Assembly (NCBI GenBank): GCA_965178635.1
Contig: CBCXVT010000036.1
Location: 62,001-126,000, forward strand
Direction: 5' to 3'
DNA: 64,000 bases
Origin: GCA-2733415 sp965178635
GTDB lineage: Bacteria > Bacteroidota > Bacteroidia > Flavobacteriales > Flavobacteriaceae
Numbering within the stretch: the first letter of the stretch is position 1; every line of letters starts with the position of its first letter. Position numbers and translations under genes: made by a program. Under the pieces are notes generated by a model. The model saw nothing but the letters and a program-made list of their open reading frames with translations. It searched no databases and was not told the origin of the DNA. This document shows positions 1 through 8,566 of this stretch, piece by piece.

Positions 1-418
1 ACGTGCACAAGAGCAGTTTGATGAAGAAGAAGCTAGAAAGTTACAAAAGAAGATTGCTAAAAATCAATTCGGATTTGACGATTTCTTAAGCCAAATACAA
101 CAGGTTAAGAAAATGGGTAACATGAAAGACTTGATGGGTATGATTCCTGGAGCGTCTAAAGCCATGAAAGGGATGGATATTGATGATGATGCATTCAAGC
201 ACATTGAAGCTATTATTTATTCTATGACACCAGGAGAAAGAACAAAACCAGCAGTTATAAATGCCAATAGAAAAAAACGTATTGCTAAAGGTGCTGGACG
301 ATCAGTGCAAGAAGTAAATCAGTTGCTAAAGCAATTCAACCAAATGAGTAAAATGATGAAGATGATGCAAGGTGGAGGCGGAAAGAAAATGATGCAAATG
401 ATGAAAGGAATGAGATAA
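1..418 (+). CDS. ffh: Signal recognition particle protein Ffh, C-terminal part (5' end outside window)
   Basis: The reading frame is open from base 2 to the stop at 416-418, so the start and the GTPase (NG) domain lie upstream of the window. What remains is the Met-rich M domain, which binds SRP RNA and signal peptides. Visible hallmarks are FDDFLSQIQQVKKMG, LMGMIPG, the conserved MTPGER-type turn, RKKRIAKGAGRS and a C-terminal tail very rich in Met (KMMKMMQGGGGKKMMQMMKGMR). Ffh delivers nascent membrane and secreted proteins to FtsY and SecYEG. A hairpin terminator follows directly. The identification is firm; the protein is incomplete only because of the window edge. Confidence 0.95.
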   Translation, partial: RAQEQFDEEEARKLQKKIAKNQFGFDDFLSQIQQVKKMGNMKDLMGMIPGASKAMKGMDIDDDAFKHIEAIIYSMTPGERTKPAVINANRKKRIAKGAGRSVQEVNQLLKQFNQMSKMMKMMQGGGGKKMMQMMKGMR

Positions 419-452
419 AAAAACGCTGCCAATTTATTGGTGGCTTTTTTAT
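417..452 (+). terminator. Rho-independent terminator after ffh
   Basis: An 8-bp stem GCTGCCAA / TTGGTGGC (425-432 and 437-444, one wobble pair) is followed by a T run. It lies a few bases after the ffh stop codon. Confidence 0.75.
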
Positions 453-522
453 TTATATTGAGTACAACAACACAATTAGAAATTGTTGCAGCCACAACCT
501 GTAACAGAAATTATTAAAAAGA

Positions 523-1407
523 ATGATTTTACTAGACGGTAAAAAAACAAGTAACGACATTAAAGACGAGATAGCTCGTGAGGTGTCAAAAATGAAAGAC
601 AACGGTGAAAAAGTACCGCATTTGGCAGCAGTAATTGTTGGTAGTGATGGCGCAAGTTTAACGTATGTTGGTAGTAAAGTGCGAGCTTGTGAAAGAGTAG
701 GGTTTGAATCTACTTTAGTACAATTGCCAAACACAGTAAGTGAGGTAGAATTACTTGATAAAATTGAAGAGTTAAATCAGAATGATAACATTGATGGGTT
801 TATTGTGCAATTGCCATTGCCAAAGCAAATTGATGATCAGAAAATATTGATGGCGATACATCCTGATAAAGATGTTGATGGGTTTCATCCCGCTAATTTC
901 GGAAAAATGGCTTTGGATATGAGTACATTTATTCCAGCTACACCATTTGGTATTTTAGAATTGTTAGAACGTTATAAAGTAGATACCAAAGGAAAGCATA
1001 CTGTGGTTGTTGGTAGAAGTCATATTGTTGGGCGACCTATGAGTATTTTAATGGGGCGTAAAGGTTGGCCAGGAAATTCTACAGTAACGCTAACACATAG
1101 TCATACTAAAAACATCACCCAAATTATTAGTCAAGCAGATATTATCATTATGGCTTTAGGGATTCCAGATTTCTTAAAAGCTGAAATGGTAAAAGATGAT
1201 GCTGTAATTATAGATGTTGGTATTTCAAGAGTGCCAGATGAAAATGCAAAAAGAGGTTATGTTATAAAAGGAGATGTAGATTTTGAAAATGTCTCTAAAA
1301 AAGCAAGTCATATTACACCAGTTCCTGGAGGAGTTGGACCTATGACAATTGCAATGTTATTGAAGAATACGTTGTTAGCAAGAGAACGCCATAGAGCAAA
1401 TTCATAA
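523..1407 (+). CDS. folD: Bifunctional methylenetetrahydrofolate dehydrogenase / methenyltetrahydrofolate cyclohydrolase FolD
   Basis: The protein has 294 residues, the normal FolD length. It interconverts 5,10-methylene-THF and 10-formyl-THF in the cytosol, feeding purine and formyl-Met synthesis. Seen in the sequence: the N-terminal catalytic domain with YVGSK (the Tyr and Lys of the active site), GFIVQLPLP, and a Rossmann domain with VVVGRSHIVGRPM for the nucleotide. The C-terminal motif TPVPGGVGPMTIAML is diagnostic. The ATG at 523 gives the expected N-terminus (MILLDGKKTSNDIKDEI). It is a single gene between two terminators, convergent with the pseudouridine synthase gene on the other strand. 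Confidence 0.97.
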   Translation: MILLDGKKTSNDIKDEIAREVSKMKDNGEKVPHLAAVIVGSDGASLTYVGSKVRACERVGFESTLVQLPNTVSEVELLDKIEELNQNDNIDGFIVQLPLPKQIDDQKILMAIHPDKDVDGFHPANFGKMALDMSTFIPATPFGILELLERYKVDTKGKHTVVVGRSHIVGRPMSILMGRKGWPGNSTVTLTHSHTKNITQIISQADIIIMALGIPDFLKAEMVKDDAVIIDVGISRVPDENAKRGYVIKGDVDFENVSKKASHITPVPGGVGPMTIAMLLKNTLLARERHRANS

Positions 1408-1421
1408 GCCAATTGGATAAT

Positions 1422-1456
1422 AAAAAAAGCTCCTTTCATTGAAAGGAGCTTTTTTA
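1422..1456 (+). terminator. Bidirectional terminator between folD and the rluF-like gene
   Basis: A perfect 10-bp stem AGCTCCTTTC / GAAAGGAGCT (1428-1437 and 1441-1450) with a 3-nt loop. A-run on the left and T-run on the right let it serve both convergent genes. Confidence 0.9.
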
Positions 1457-2185
1457 TTAATTCGTTTTTGAAGAATCACTAACTAAAGTGTTAATCTCTT
1501 TAAGTTCTTCTTTTGTTAAGTCGCGCCATTTTCCTACAGGCATATCTAGAGATATGTTCATAATACGCACACGTTTAAGTTTAACAACTTCATACTCTAG
1601 ATACTCACACATGCGTCTAATTTGTCTGTTTAAACCTTGGGTAAGAATAATTTTGAAAATAAACTTACTAACATGTTCAACTTGACAATTACGGGTTACA
1701 GTATCTAGAATAGGAATACCATTACTCATTTTTTGAATAAATTCTTTTGTGATAGGTTTGTCAACAGTAACTAAATATTCTTTTTCGTGATTGTTTCTAG
1801 CACGTAGTATTTTGTTTACAATATCGCCATCATTAGTCAAAAAAATCAAACCTTCGCTAGGCTTGTCTAAACGTCCAATAGGGAATATTCTAGTTGGGTA
1901 ATTGATGTAATCAATAATGTTGTCTTTCTCAACCTTAGTATCCGTTGTACAAACAATACCAATAGGTTTGTTAAACGCAAGATACACTGGTTTTTCTTTC
2001 GATTCTGAAATCAGTTTACCGTCAACTCTAACTTCGTCGTTAGGAGCTATTTTAGTTCCCATTTCAGGCACAACACCATTTATGGTAACGCGACCCTGAT
2101 CTATAAGTTTATCAGCTGCTCTTCGTGAGCAATAGCCAGCTTCACTTAAAAATTTATTTATACGTGTCAGTTTTATTTCTTCCAT
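1457..2185 (-). CDS. rluF: 23S rRNA pseudouridine synthase, RluF-like (RsuA/RluB/E/F family)
   Basis: The protein has 242 residues. It carries an N-terminal S4 RNA-binding domain (RINKFLSEAGYCSRRAADKLIDQGRVTINGV, about residues 8-60). The RsuA-family catalytic domain follows, with GRLDKPSEGLIFLTNDGD holding the catalytic Asp and QIRRMCEYLEYEVVKLKRVRI near the C-terminus. The NRQIRRM plus CEYLEYEV pattern resembles RluF, which modifies U2604 of 23S rRNA, more than RluB or RsuA. Exact target specificity is inferred. It stands alone between two terminators. The ATG at 2185 leaves only a few bases after the upstream terminator, so its promoter must overlap that hairpin or lie in the preceding gene. 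Confidence 0.88.
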   Translation of the reverse strand: MEEIKLTRINKFLSEAGYCSRRAADKLIDQGRVTINGVVPEMGTKIAPNDEVRVDGKLISESKEKPVYLAFNKPIGIVCTTDTKVEKDNIIDYINYPTRIFPIGRLDKPSEGLIFLTNDGDIVNKILRARNNHEKEYLVTVDKPITKEFIQKMSNGIPILDTVTRNCQVEHVSKFIFKIILTQGLNRQIRRMCEYLEYEVVKLKRVRIMNISLDMPVGKWRDLTKEELKEINTLVSDSSKTN

Positions 2186-2190
2186 AATTC

Positions 2191-2222
2191 AAAAAAAAAG
2201 CTGCCTTTTTTAAAAGACAGCT
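2191..2222 (-). terminator. Terminator of the Nif3 / zinc-ribbon-family operon
   Basis: On the minus strand the stem AGCTGTCTTTT / AAAAGGCAGCT (one mismatch, about 2199-2222) is followed by a run of nine T, just downstream of the gene ending at 2246. Confidence 0.8.
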
Positions 2223-2245
2223 CTAAGATATAAATTTTAGTTTAC

Positions 2246-3025
2246 TTATAATTTAGCAAACATTTTTTCCATTTTTGTTTTTTGTTCAGCAGCTAATTCT
2301 GCATCAACTAAAATACGTCCAGAATGCTCATCAGTAATAATTTTTTTACGTCCTGCAATTTCTACTTGAACTTGTGGTGGAATTGTAAAGTATGATCCTC
2401 CAGCAGCTCCACGCTCAATTGCAACAATAGCTAAACCGTTTTTTACGTTAGTTCTAATTCTATTATAAGCTATCATTAAACGTTCTTCAATTTGCTTTTC
2501 GTATTTAGCAGATTTTTCTAATAAAGCTTCTTCTTCTTTTTCAGTTTCAGAAATAATTTCATTTAAGGCCTCTTTTTTATGTCCTAAATGTGCTTGCTTA
2601 TCTGTTAAACGATCTTGCGCTTTTTCAATAACTTCAGATTTGTGTGCTATTTGTGCTTTGAATTCTTTAATGTGCTTTTCAGCCAATTCAATTTCTAGCT
2701 CCTGAAATTCAGTTTCCTTAGCTAAAGAACTATACTCTCTGTTGTTACGTACGTTTTCTTGTTGCTTTGTATATTTTTTCATCAATTCCTTAGACTCTTC
2801 AATCGCATTTAATTTTGCTTTGATTTGAGTGTTAAGTGATTCAATGTCATTATTAAAATTGTCAACTCTTAAGCTTAATCCAGCTACTTCGTCTTCTAAA
2901 TCTTCAACTTCTAAAGGAAGCTCTCCACGTACATTTCTAATTTCATCAATACGAGAGTCGATTAATTGCAAGTTGTATAATGCTCTTAATTTGTCTTCTA
3001 CTGAAATTTCTTTTTTCTTTGCCAT
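2246..3025 (-). CDS. Coiled-coil protein of the C4-type zinc-ribbon family (COG1579), zinc ligands lost
   Basis: The protein has 259 residues. Residues about 30-190 form a long charged coiled coil with heptad-like Leu and Glu, then a short C-terminal domain with IPPQVQVEI and GRILVD, the hallmarks of the COG1579/DUF164 family. Typical members carry two CxxC knuckles around that segment. Here the corresponding stretch reads RGAAGGSYFTIPPQ and IITDEHSGRILVD, with Ala, Ser, Asp and Ser at the Cys positions, so it cannot bind zinc in the usual way. The molecular role of the family is not established; a nucleic-acid or translation-linked role is often guessed. It starts 3 nt after the Nif3 stop, so the two genes are co-transcribed, an arrangement known from other Bacteroidota. 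Confidence 0.85.
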   Translation of the reverse strand: MAKKKEISVEDKLRALYNLQLIDSRIDEIRNVRGELPLEVEDLEDEVAGLSLRVDNFNNDIESLNTQIKAKLNAIEESKELMKKYTKQQENVRNNREYSSLAKETEFQELEIELAEKHIKEFKAQIAHKSEVIEKAQDRLTDKQAHLGHKKEALNEIISETEKEEEALLEKSAKYEKQIEERLMIAYNRIRTNVKNGLAIVAIERGAAGGSYFTIPPQVQVEIAGRKKIITDEHSGRILVDAELAAEQKTKMEKMFAKL

Positions 3026-3028
3026 ATC

Positions 3029-4123
3029 TTAAAAATAATTGACTGGATTAGTATTAATACCTGATAAAACGATTGCAAAATTAGGCAATTTTTTACTAAG
3101 AAACTCATATAAAAGTGATTTTGTGTATTGTTCACTCTCATAATGTCCAATATCGCATAATAATATACTACTTTCAGCTTGATAGAAATCATGGTATTTT
3201 AAATCTGATGTAATATAAACGTCTGCTTTAGAGTTTTTTGCTTGTGCGATAGCTGATGCACCAGAGCCGCCTAATACTGCTATTTTCTTGATAGATTTTC
3301 CTAATAATTTTGAATGTCTTATACATTCAGTGTTCATTTTTTCTTTCAAAAATTTCAAAAACTCTTGTTCGTTCATCGGAGACTCCAATTCTCCTGTCAT
3401 ACCTAAACCTATTTTTTGATATGAGTTAGTTAATTTAGTGATCTCATAAGCAACTTCTTCATACGGATGATTTGCAAATAAAGTTTGTAGTATTTTAGAT
3501 TCCAAATGCTTTTCGAATGTGATGTTTATTTGAATCTCTTTCTCTGTGTGCAGCTTTCCTTTTTGCCCTATATATGGATTGGACTCATTATTTCCTTTAA
3601 AAGTACCTTCTCCTGAGATATTAAAACTACAGTTGTCATAGTTTCCAATACTTCCAGCTCCGGAATTAAATAATGCAGTACGAAGATGCTGAGCATCTTT
3701 TATAGGAACATAAGTTGTAAGTTTATGAATAAACTCTTTCTTTGGTATTAATATATTACGATTGATAAGGTTTAGTTGATTGCAAATTGTGCTATTTACA
3801 CCATATTGAACATTATCTAATGCTGTGTGTGTAGCATAAATTGCAATATCATTTTTGATAGCTTTTATGACTACTCGATTTACATAGTCTTGACCGTTAA
3901 ATTTTTTGATACCGGAAAAAACAATTGGGTGAAAACTGACGATAAGGTTACATTTATTTGCTATGGCTTCATCAACTACATCTTCAAGTGTGTCATGTGT
4001 GATTAAGATTCCGGTAAGAGAAGTATTCTTGTTGCCAACAAGTAAACCAACGTTGTCAAAACCTTCTGCGTAAGCTAAAGGAGCTAAAGTTTCCATGTGT
4101 GCAATGGCATCTTTTATAAGCAT
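3029..4123 (-). CDS. Nif3-like dinuclear metal centre hexameric protein (NIF3/YbgI family)
   Basis: The protein has 364 residues, the long bacterial form with an inserted domain between two conserved halves. Motifs: the N-terminal PLAYAEGFDNVGLLVGN, TGILITHDTLEDVVDEAI, the metal-site segment NLIVSFHPIVFSG, ATHTALDNVQYGVN, and C-terminal AVLGGSGASAI, DVYITSDLKYHDF and DIGHYESEQ. The family forms toroidal hexamers; its physiological role is unsettled, with a GTP cyclohydrolase I-like fold. I chose ATG at 4123 rather than the in-frame TTG at 4153. That TTG lies inside a perfect -7 box (4151-4158), and MLIKDAIAHMETLAPLAYAE matches the family N-terminus. It is first in a two-gene operon. Confidence 0.9.
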   Translation of the reverse strand: MLIKDAIAHMETLAPLAYAEGFDNVGLLVGNKNTSLTGILITHDTLEDVVDEAIANKCNLIVSFHPIVFSGIKKFNGQDYVNRVVIKAIKNDIAIYATHTALDNVQYGVNSTICNQLNLINRNILIPKKEFIHKLTTYVPIKDAQHLRTALFNSGAGSIGNYDNCSFNISGEGTFKGNNESNPYIGQKGKLHTEKEIQINITFEKHLESKILQTLFANHPYEEVAYEITKLTNSYQKIGLGMTGELESPMNEQEFLKFLKEKMNTECIRHSKLLGKSIKKIAVLGGSGASAIAQAKNSKADVYITSDLKYHDFYQAESSILLCDIGHYESEQYTKSLLYEFLSKKLPNFAIVLSGINTNPVNYF

Positions 4124-4150
4124 ATTATCAACTTTAAAATTAGTGTTAAT

Positions 4151-4158
4151 CAAAGATA
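4151..4158 (-). promoter_or_regulatory. Promoter -7 element of the Nif3 operon
   Basis: The minus strand reads TATCTTTG, a perfect match to the Bacteroidota -7 consensus TAnnTTTG. The predicted transcription start is near 4146, giving a leader of about 23 nt before ATG 4123. Confidence 0.7.
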
Positions 4159-4193
4159 CATATTTATCATTTGCTAGTGCAGTGTAGATAGCT

Positions 4194-4201
4194 TACTTTC
4201 G
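4194..4201 (+). promoter_or_regulatory. Possible -7 element of lpxK (one mismatch)
   Basis: TACTTTCG differs from TAnnTTTG at one position and ends 4 nt before the GTG start of lpxK. If used, the transcript would begin at or next to the start codon. Confidence 0.4.
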
Positions 4202-4205
4202 TGTT

Positions 4206-5195
4206 GTGAGTCTGTTTAGAAAAATATTATTCCCCATCTCAATTGGTTATGATGCGGTAACTACAGTAAGAAATTTCTTTTTTGATAAAGGAATCTTCAA
4301 AAGTAAGTCTTATGATTTTCCAATTATAGCAGTTGGAAATCTATCAGTAGGAGGAACAGGTAAGTCGCCTATGATTGAGTATTTAATCAGATTATTACAA
4401 CACGAAGGGCAATTAGCGACATTGAGTAGAGGATATAGAAGAAGGTCTACTGGTTTTGTTATGGCCGATACTAGTTCTACTGCTGAAGATATAGGTGATG
4501 AACCTATGCAGTTTCACACAAAGTTTGATGCTATTTCTGTAGCTGTAGATGCTGATAGACAAAACGGGATTGCGCAGTTGCAAGAATTGGTGAGTCCTGA
4601 GATAATTTTATTAGATGATGCATTTCAGCATAGAAAAGTTAAAGCTGGGTTTTATGTATTGCTAACTAAATATAATGAATTATTCGTTGATGATTTATTA
4701 CTTCCAGCTGGAAATTTAAGAGAATCTAAAAGAGGCGCAAAGCGTGCTGATGTTATCATCGTTACAAAATGCCCAAATAGTATATCTGCTTTAGAACAGA
4801 AAAAGATTATTAAAAAACTTAATGTTACTCAAGATGTGTTTTTCTCATCAATCGGGTATGCTGATAAAATAGTAGGTGCTAAAAATGTTGTTTTAGAAGA
4901 CATAATTTCTACTGAATTTACTTTGGTAACGGGTATTGCTAATCCATCACCTTTAATTGGTTATTTAAAACAGAAGCAATTACATTTTAAGCACTTGGCA
5001 TTTAAAGATCATCATAACTTCACAGATAAAGAACTAGAAGACCTTTCTAAAAAAGAATTAATTCTAACTACTGAGAAGGATTATATGCGTTTAAAAGATA
5101 AGTTGTCAAATGTGAGTTATTTACCTATTATCACAGAGTTTGTGTCTAATAAAACAGCTTTTGATAAGAAGATTTTATCTTATGTGAAAAAATAA
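4206..5195 (+). CDS. lpxK: Tetraacyldisaccharide 4'-kinase LpxK
   Basis: The protein has 329 residues. It phosphorylates the 4' position of the lipid A precursor disaccharide at the inner face of the inner membrane, the sixth step of the Raetz pathway. The N-terminal amphipathic/hydrophobic segment (LFRKILFPISIGYDAVTTVRNFFF) is followed by PIIAVGNLSVGGTGKSP, the family Walker A (about residues 44-55). Then come LSRGYRR, ILLDDAFQHRKV, LLPAGNLRE, and the C-terminal TEKDYMRL. The only initiator giving the full N-terminus is GTG at 4206; there is no ATG in frame nearby. It is divergent from the Nif3 operon with a gap of about 80 nt, and ends in a hairpin. Confidence 0.95.
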   Translation: MSLFRKILFPISIGYDAVTTVRNFFFDKGIFKSKSYDFPIIAVGNLSVGGTGKSPMIEYLIRLLQHEGQLATLSRGYRRRSTGFVMADTSSTAEDIGDEPMQFHTKFDAISVAVDADRQNGIAQLQELVSPEIILLDDAFQHRKVKAGFYVLLTKYNELFVDDLLLPAGNLRESKRGAKRADVIIVTKCPNSISALEQKKIIKKLNVTQDVFFSSIGYADKIVGAKNVVLEDIISTEFTLVTGIANPSPLIGYLKQKQLHFKHLAFKDHHNFTDKELEDLSKKELILTTEKDYMRLKDKLSNVSYLPIITEFVSNKTAFDKKILSYVKK

Positions 5196-5218
5196 GAGGC
5201 CTAACCCCAGGCCTCTTA
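5193..5218 (+). terminator. Hairpin between lpxK and the hybrid kinase gene
   Basis: A perfect 10-bp stem TAAGAGGCCT / AGGCCTCTTA (5193-5202 and 5209-5218) overlaps the lpxK stop. There is no strong T-run on either side, so termination may be partial. Confidence 0.65.
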
Positions 5219-5294
5219 TAAAACTAATCAATTATAGATTTTTTTAAAAAATATTGAAAAACTAACTTATTGTTATTATTCAAGAAGTATGCCA

Positions 5295-7499
5295 TTATTT
5301 TGTGAGTTGTAAGTATATCTTTTTAAAGAAAGTTTCTGATTTAAAAGGTTTAGATAAAATATCATTAAAACCAGCTTTATTGAAAGTAATCAAATCTTCT
5401 TTTTCAATAGTAATGGCTGTTAAGGCGATAATAGGAATGGTCTTATTGAACTCTCTAATTTGTTTAGTAGCTTCAATTCCTCCAATTCCAGGCATATGGA
5501 TATCCATTAATATTAAGTCAAATTGTTGGTTTTTTGCTTTTTCCACAGCAGTCTCTCCGTTGTCTGCAGTTGTGCAATTAATTTCTTTTTTGGTTAATGT
5601 TTTTTGCGTAATTAATTGATTTATTTTGACATCATCAACTAATAAAATATTTTTATGTTTTAGTGTAGTAAGAAGCTCAGATGGTATAATTTCGCTACTT
5701 ACATCTTTGTTTAAACTTTCAATTTTAGCAAGTGGGAATGTGATGTTAAAATAAAACGTAGTTCCAATATTCGGTTGACTCCGTAATTGAATTTTACTAC
5801 CCATCAATTCAATTAAGTTTTTTACAATAGTAAGCCCCAATCCAGTACCACCGTATTTTCTGTTAATCTGTATTGACCCTTGAGAAAAGCTCTCAAAAAT
5901 TTCATCTTGTTTTTCGTATGAAATACCAATACCATTGTCTTTAACTTCAATTAGCAGATTAATTGAATTATGATTCAATTCAGTTTTTGTAACGTTTAAA
6001 TGTACTGAGCCGTTTTTTGTGAATTTAATAGCATTACTTACTAAGTTGATAAGTATTTGAGACATGCGTAATGAGTCTCCTAAAACATGTTCAGGGATGT
6101 CTTCTTCAAAATTTAGGTGTAGTTGTGTGTTATTGTCTTTTGCGGCCTTGTTTTGAGTGAATAAAACTTCAGTTGCTAATTTTTTAAAACTGAAAGGGAT
6201 GCGCTCTAGTTCAATTTTCTGCGCTTCAATTTTATTCACATCAAGAATGTCATTAATGAAGTTTAATAAATAGTCTCCAGAAAAACGCAGAGATTTTAAA
6301 TACCCTTTTTGAGCGTCAGTTGGATCTTCTTCAAGTAATAAATCTGTTAGCCCTGTAACAGTATATAAAGGAGTTCTAAGCTCATGGGTAATTGTAGATA
6401 GAAAATTAGCTTTAGTTTTTGTTGCTTTTTCTGCCTCTTCTTTTGCTTTTGTTAACTGATAGTTTGTATTCTGTAGTAATAAGTTAGCCTTTTTTCTTTT
6501 CTGATTATTGTTAAAAAGAAATATAATGAAAGAGAAAAACAGAATTAAGAATGCTAATCCTAAAAATGTTAGAATTTTATTTTGTCTTAACTTCTCTTCA
6601 CTCTGCTGTATGATTAAATTTTGTTGTTCAATACGTCTATCTTGATCTGCGAAGTTTAATTTTGCTATTTCTTCTTGAGTCAATCTATCACTTCTTACAT
6701 TATAAATACTATCTCTAATTGTATTATATGTTTTTAAGGCTATGATTGCGTTTGTAGGGTTGCCATTATCCTCATGAATTTCACTTAATGTTTTGTATCC
6801 TTCAGTAATTATCCAAGGGTAATTGTTAGCAATACCCATATCAATTGCTTTTTTACAACTTTCAATTGCTTCAAATTTTTTGTCAAGTCCATTTAAAGCC
6901 TTGGAGTTATAAAGTAATATTTCTGCTTTTGATGATTCTCTAGCAAATTTTTGAGCATCTTTATTAGCTTGATTAAAAATTTCATTTGCTAGTACAAAAT
7001 CTTTTTTTTTCAGATATAATTTACCTTTATTTTTTAAAATATCTGTTTCATTACTAAAAAGCTGTAATGAACGGTAAATACGTAAACCATCATCAAAATA
7101 ACTTAAGGCTTGGTTGTAATTTCCTAGCTCTGTATGTACAAGCCCTTGTACGTTTCTTGTAATAGCGAGTTCTTCATTATAATCATTGTTGCTTTGTATT
7201 TTGGAGGCTTGATTTAATTTCAAAAGAGCTTCTTCTAAATTATTATCAAGCATTAAAATACTTCCAATTATCCTATAGGTAGTGGCTTCGTTTTCTTTGT
7301 CGTTAATTTGAGTAGAAAGATCTAAGGCTTCATTACAGTGAATTAATGCTTCTTTATAGTCAAGTATATCTTTTAAGTCTCTTGCGCGTTCTAAGTGAAT
7401 AAATATTTGTTCTTCAATATCACTTTCAGTTTGGGCTATTGCTAGTTCTGAAGTAAAAATTAAAGAAAAATATAAGAGTGATTTCAATAGTATCTTCAT
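5295..7499 (-). CDS. TPR-containing hybrid sensor histidine kinase / response regulator
   Basis: The protein has 734 residues. A signal peptide (residues 1-22) leads into a periplasmic region of about six TPR-like repeats (about 28-260), a coiled coil, and one membrane helix (about 309-330). HisKA follows with FLSTITHELRTPL (phospho-accepting His about 372). HATPase_c has N box LINLVSNAIKFT, G1 DNGIGI and G2 GGTGLGLTIVKNL. A C-terminal receiver domain has LLVDDVKINQ, LILMDIHMPG and ALTA plus KPF, with the Asp in MDIHMP as phospho-acceptor. There is no DNA-binding output domain, so a phosphorelay partner must exist elsewhere. The ligand is unknown; TPR sensor domains of this layout are common in Bacteroidota. 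It is a single gene, opposite in orientation to lpxK. Confidence 0.92.
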   Translation of the reverse strand: MKILLKSLLYFSLIFTSELAIAQTESDIEEQIFIHLERARDLKDILDYKEALIHCNEALDLSTQINDKENEATTYRIIGSILMLDNNLEEALLKLNQASKIQSNNDYNEELAITRNVQGLVHTELGNYNQALSYFDDGLRIYRSLQLFSNETDILKNKGKLYLKKKDFVLANEIFNQANKDAQKFARESSKAEILLYNSKALNGLDKKFEAIESCKKAIDMGIANNYPWIITEGYKTLSEIHEDNGNPTNAIIALKTYNTIRDSIYNVRSDRLTQEEIAKLNFADQDRRIEQQNLIIQQSEEKLRQNKILTFLGLAFLILFFSFIIFLFNNNQKRKKANLLLQNTNYQLTKAKEEAEKATKTKANFLSTITHELRTPLYTVTGLTDLLLEEDPTDAQKGYLKSLRFSGDYLLNFINDILDVNKIEAQKIELERIPFSFKKLATEVLFTQNKAAKDNNTQLHLNFEEDIPEHVLGDSLRMSQILINLVSNAIKFTKNGSVHLNVTKTELNHNSINLLIEVKDNGIGISYEKQDEIFESFSQGSIQINRKYGGTGLGLTIVKNLIELMGSKIQLRSQPNIGTTFYFNITFPLAKIESLNKDVSSEIIPSELLTTLKHKNILLVDDVKINQLITQKTLTKKEINCTTADNGETAVEKAKNQQFDLILMDIHMPGIGGIEATKQIREFNKTIPIIALTAITIEKEDLITFNKAGFNDILSKPFKSETFFKKIYLQLTK

Positions 7500-7558
7500 A
7501 GGAAATAAAGATACAAATTTTGAGCTAATCTTTAGAGTTGAGTTTAAGGAGAAGAAAT

Positions 7559-8560
7559 TTATTTTTTTAAGAGGTAGATTAAGTCAACTAACCTATTACT
7601 ATACCCGGTTTCATTGTCATACCAGCCAACAATTTTTACCATTTTTTTTATTACGGAAGTCAATTGCGAGTCAAATGTACAAGAATGCGAATTTCCAATA
7701 ATATCTACAGAAACGATAGGGTCTTCTGTATATGCTAAAATTCCTTTTAAACTAGAGTCAGCAGCGGTTTTGAAAGCGGAATTGATAGTTTCTATACTAA
7801 CTTCTTTTTTTACATTAAAAGTAATATCGGTTAAAGAGCCATCTGGAACAGGGACCCTAATTCCGCAACCGCCAATAGCATTTGAAAGTTTTGGAAAAAT
7901 ATGAGTAATAGCCTTTGCTGCTCCTGTTGTGGTAGGAATAATTGATTGTGTTGCAGCACGCGCACGTCTTAAATCTCTATGTGGCTGGTCGTGTAGGCTT
8001 TGATCTGTGGTAAACGAATGTATAGTTGTAATGTATGCTTGCTCAATACCACAAAGATCGTCAATAATTTTAATCATTGGCGCAGCATTATTAGTAGTGC
8101 ATGAAGCATTAGAAATAATAGTTTCTGTACCGTCTAAAATGTGCTCATTAACTCCTAAAACCACCATTTTAATATCATCTGATTGTGGAGGAACAGCAAG
8201 AATTACTTTTTTAGCCCCATTAGAAATATGATGTTGTAATTGACTTGATGTTTTAAACTTCCCAGTACTTTCAATTACGAAATCGATGTTGTATGGAGTC
8301 CAATCAAGGGATTCCAATGTGCTATGATTGCTAAGAGAAATTTCTCTTTCGTCAACCATTATAGTATTTTTTTTATAAGTGATTACAGAATCACAAGCAC
8401 CATGAATACTGTCGTATTTTAATAAATGGGCTAATGTTTTAGCGTCAGCTAAATCATTAATAGCAACAACATTGATATCAGGATTATTAATAAGTAATCG
8501 GAATAAATTACGTCCAATTCTTCCAAACCCGTTTATGGCGATATTTGTTTTCTGACTCAA
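7559..8560 (-). CDS. gap: Glyceraldehyde-3-phosphate dehydrogenase (NAD type)
   Basis: The protein has 333 residues. It converts glyceraldehyde-3-phosphate, NAD+ and Pi to 1,3-bisphosphoglycerate in glycolysis, reversibly. Seen: the Rossmann motif INGFGRIGRNLFR; Asp36 in VVAINDLAD, which favours NAD over NADP; catalytic Cys154 in SNASCTTNN; the S-loop HRDLRRARAATQSIIPTTTGAAKA; and the C-terminal WYDNETGYSNR. Start ATG 8560 lies 6 nt from the lipA stop, so it is the second gene of a lipA-gap operon. Several substitutions relative to a highly expressed glycolytic GAPDH (such as KMVVLGVNEHIL) suggest it may be a second, less expressed copy. This is inference. Confidence 0.95.
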   Translation of the reverse strand: MSQKTNIAINGFGRIGRNLFRLLINNPDINVVAINDLADAKTLAHLLKYDSIHGACDSVITYKKNTIMVDEREISLSNHSTLESLDWTPYNIDFVIESTGKFKTSSQLQHHISNGAKKVILAVPPQSDDIKMVVLGVNEHILDGTETIISNASCTTNNAAPMIKIIDDLCGIEQAYITTIHSFTTDQSLHDQPHRDLRRARAATQSIIPTTTGAAKAITHIFPKLSNAIGGCGIRVPVPDGSLTDITFNVKKEVSIETINSAFKTAADSSLKGILAYTEDPIVSVDIIGNSHSCTFDSQLTSVIKKMVKIVGWYDNETGYSNRLVDLIYLLKK

Positions 8561-8566
8561 AGTAAA

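Noticed and set aside
4124..4153. TTG start giving a ten-residue longer Nif3 protein
   Set aside because: The TTG is part of the -7 box and the extra residues do not match the family.
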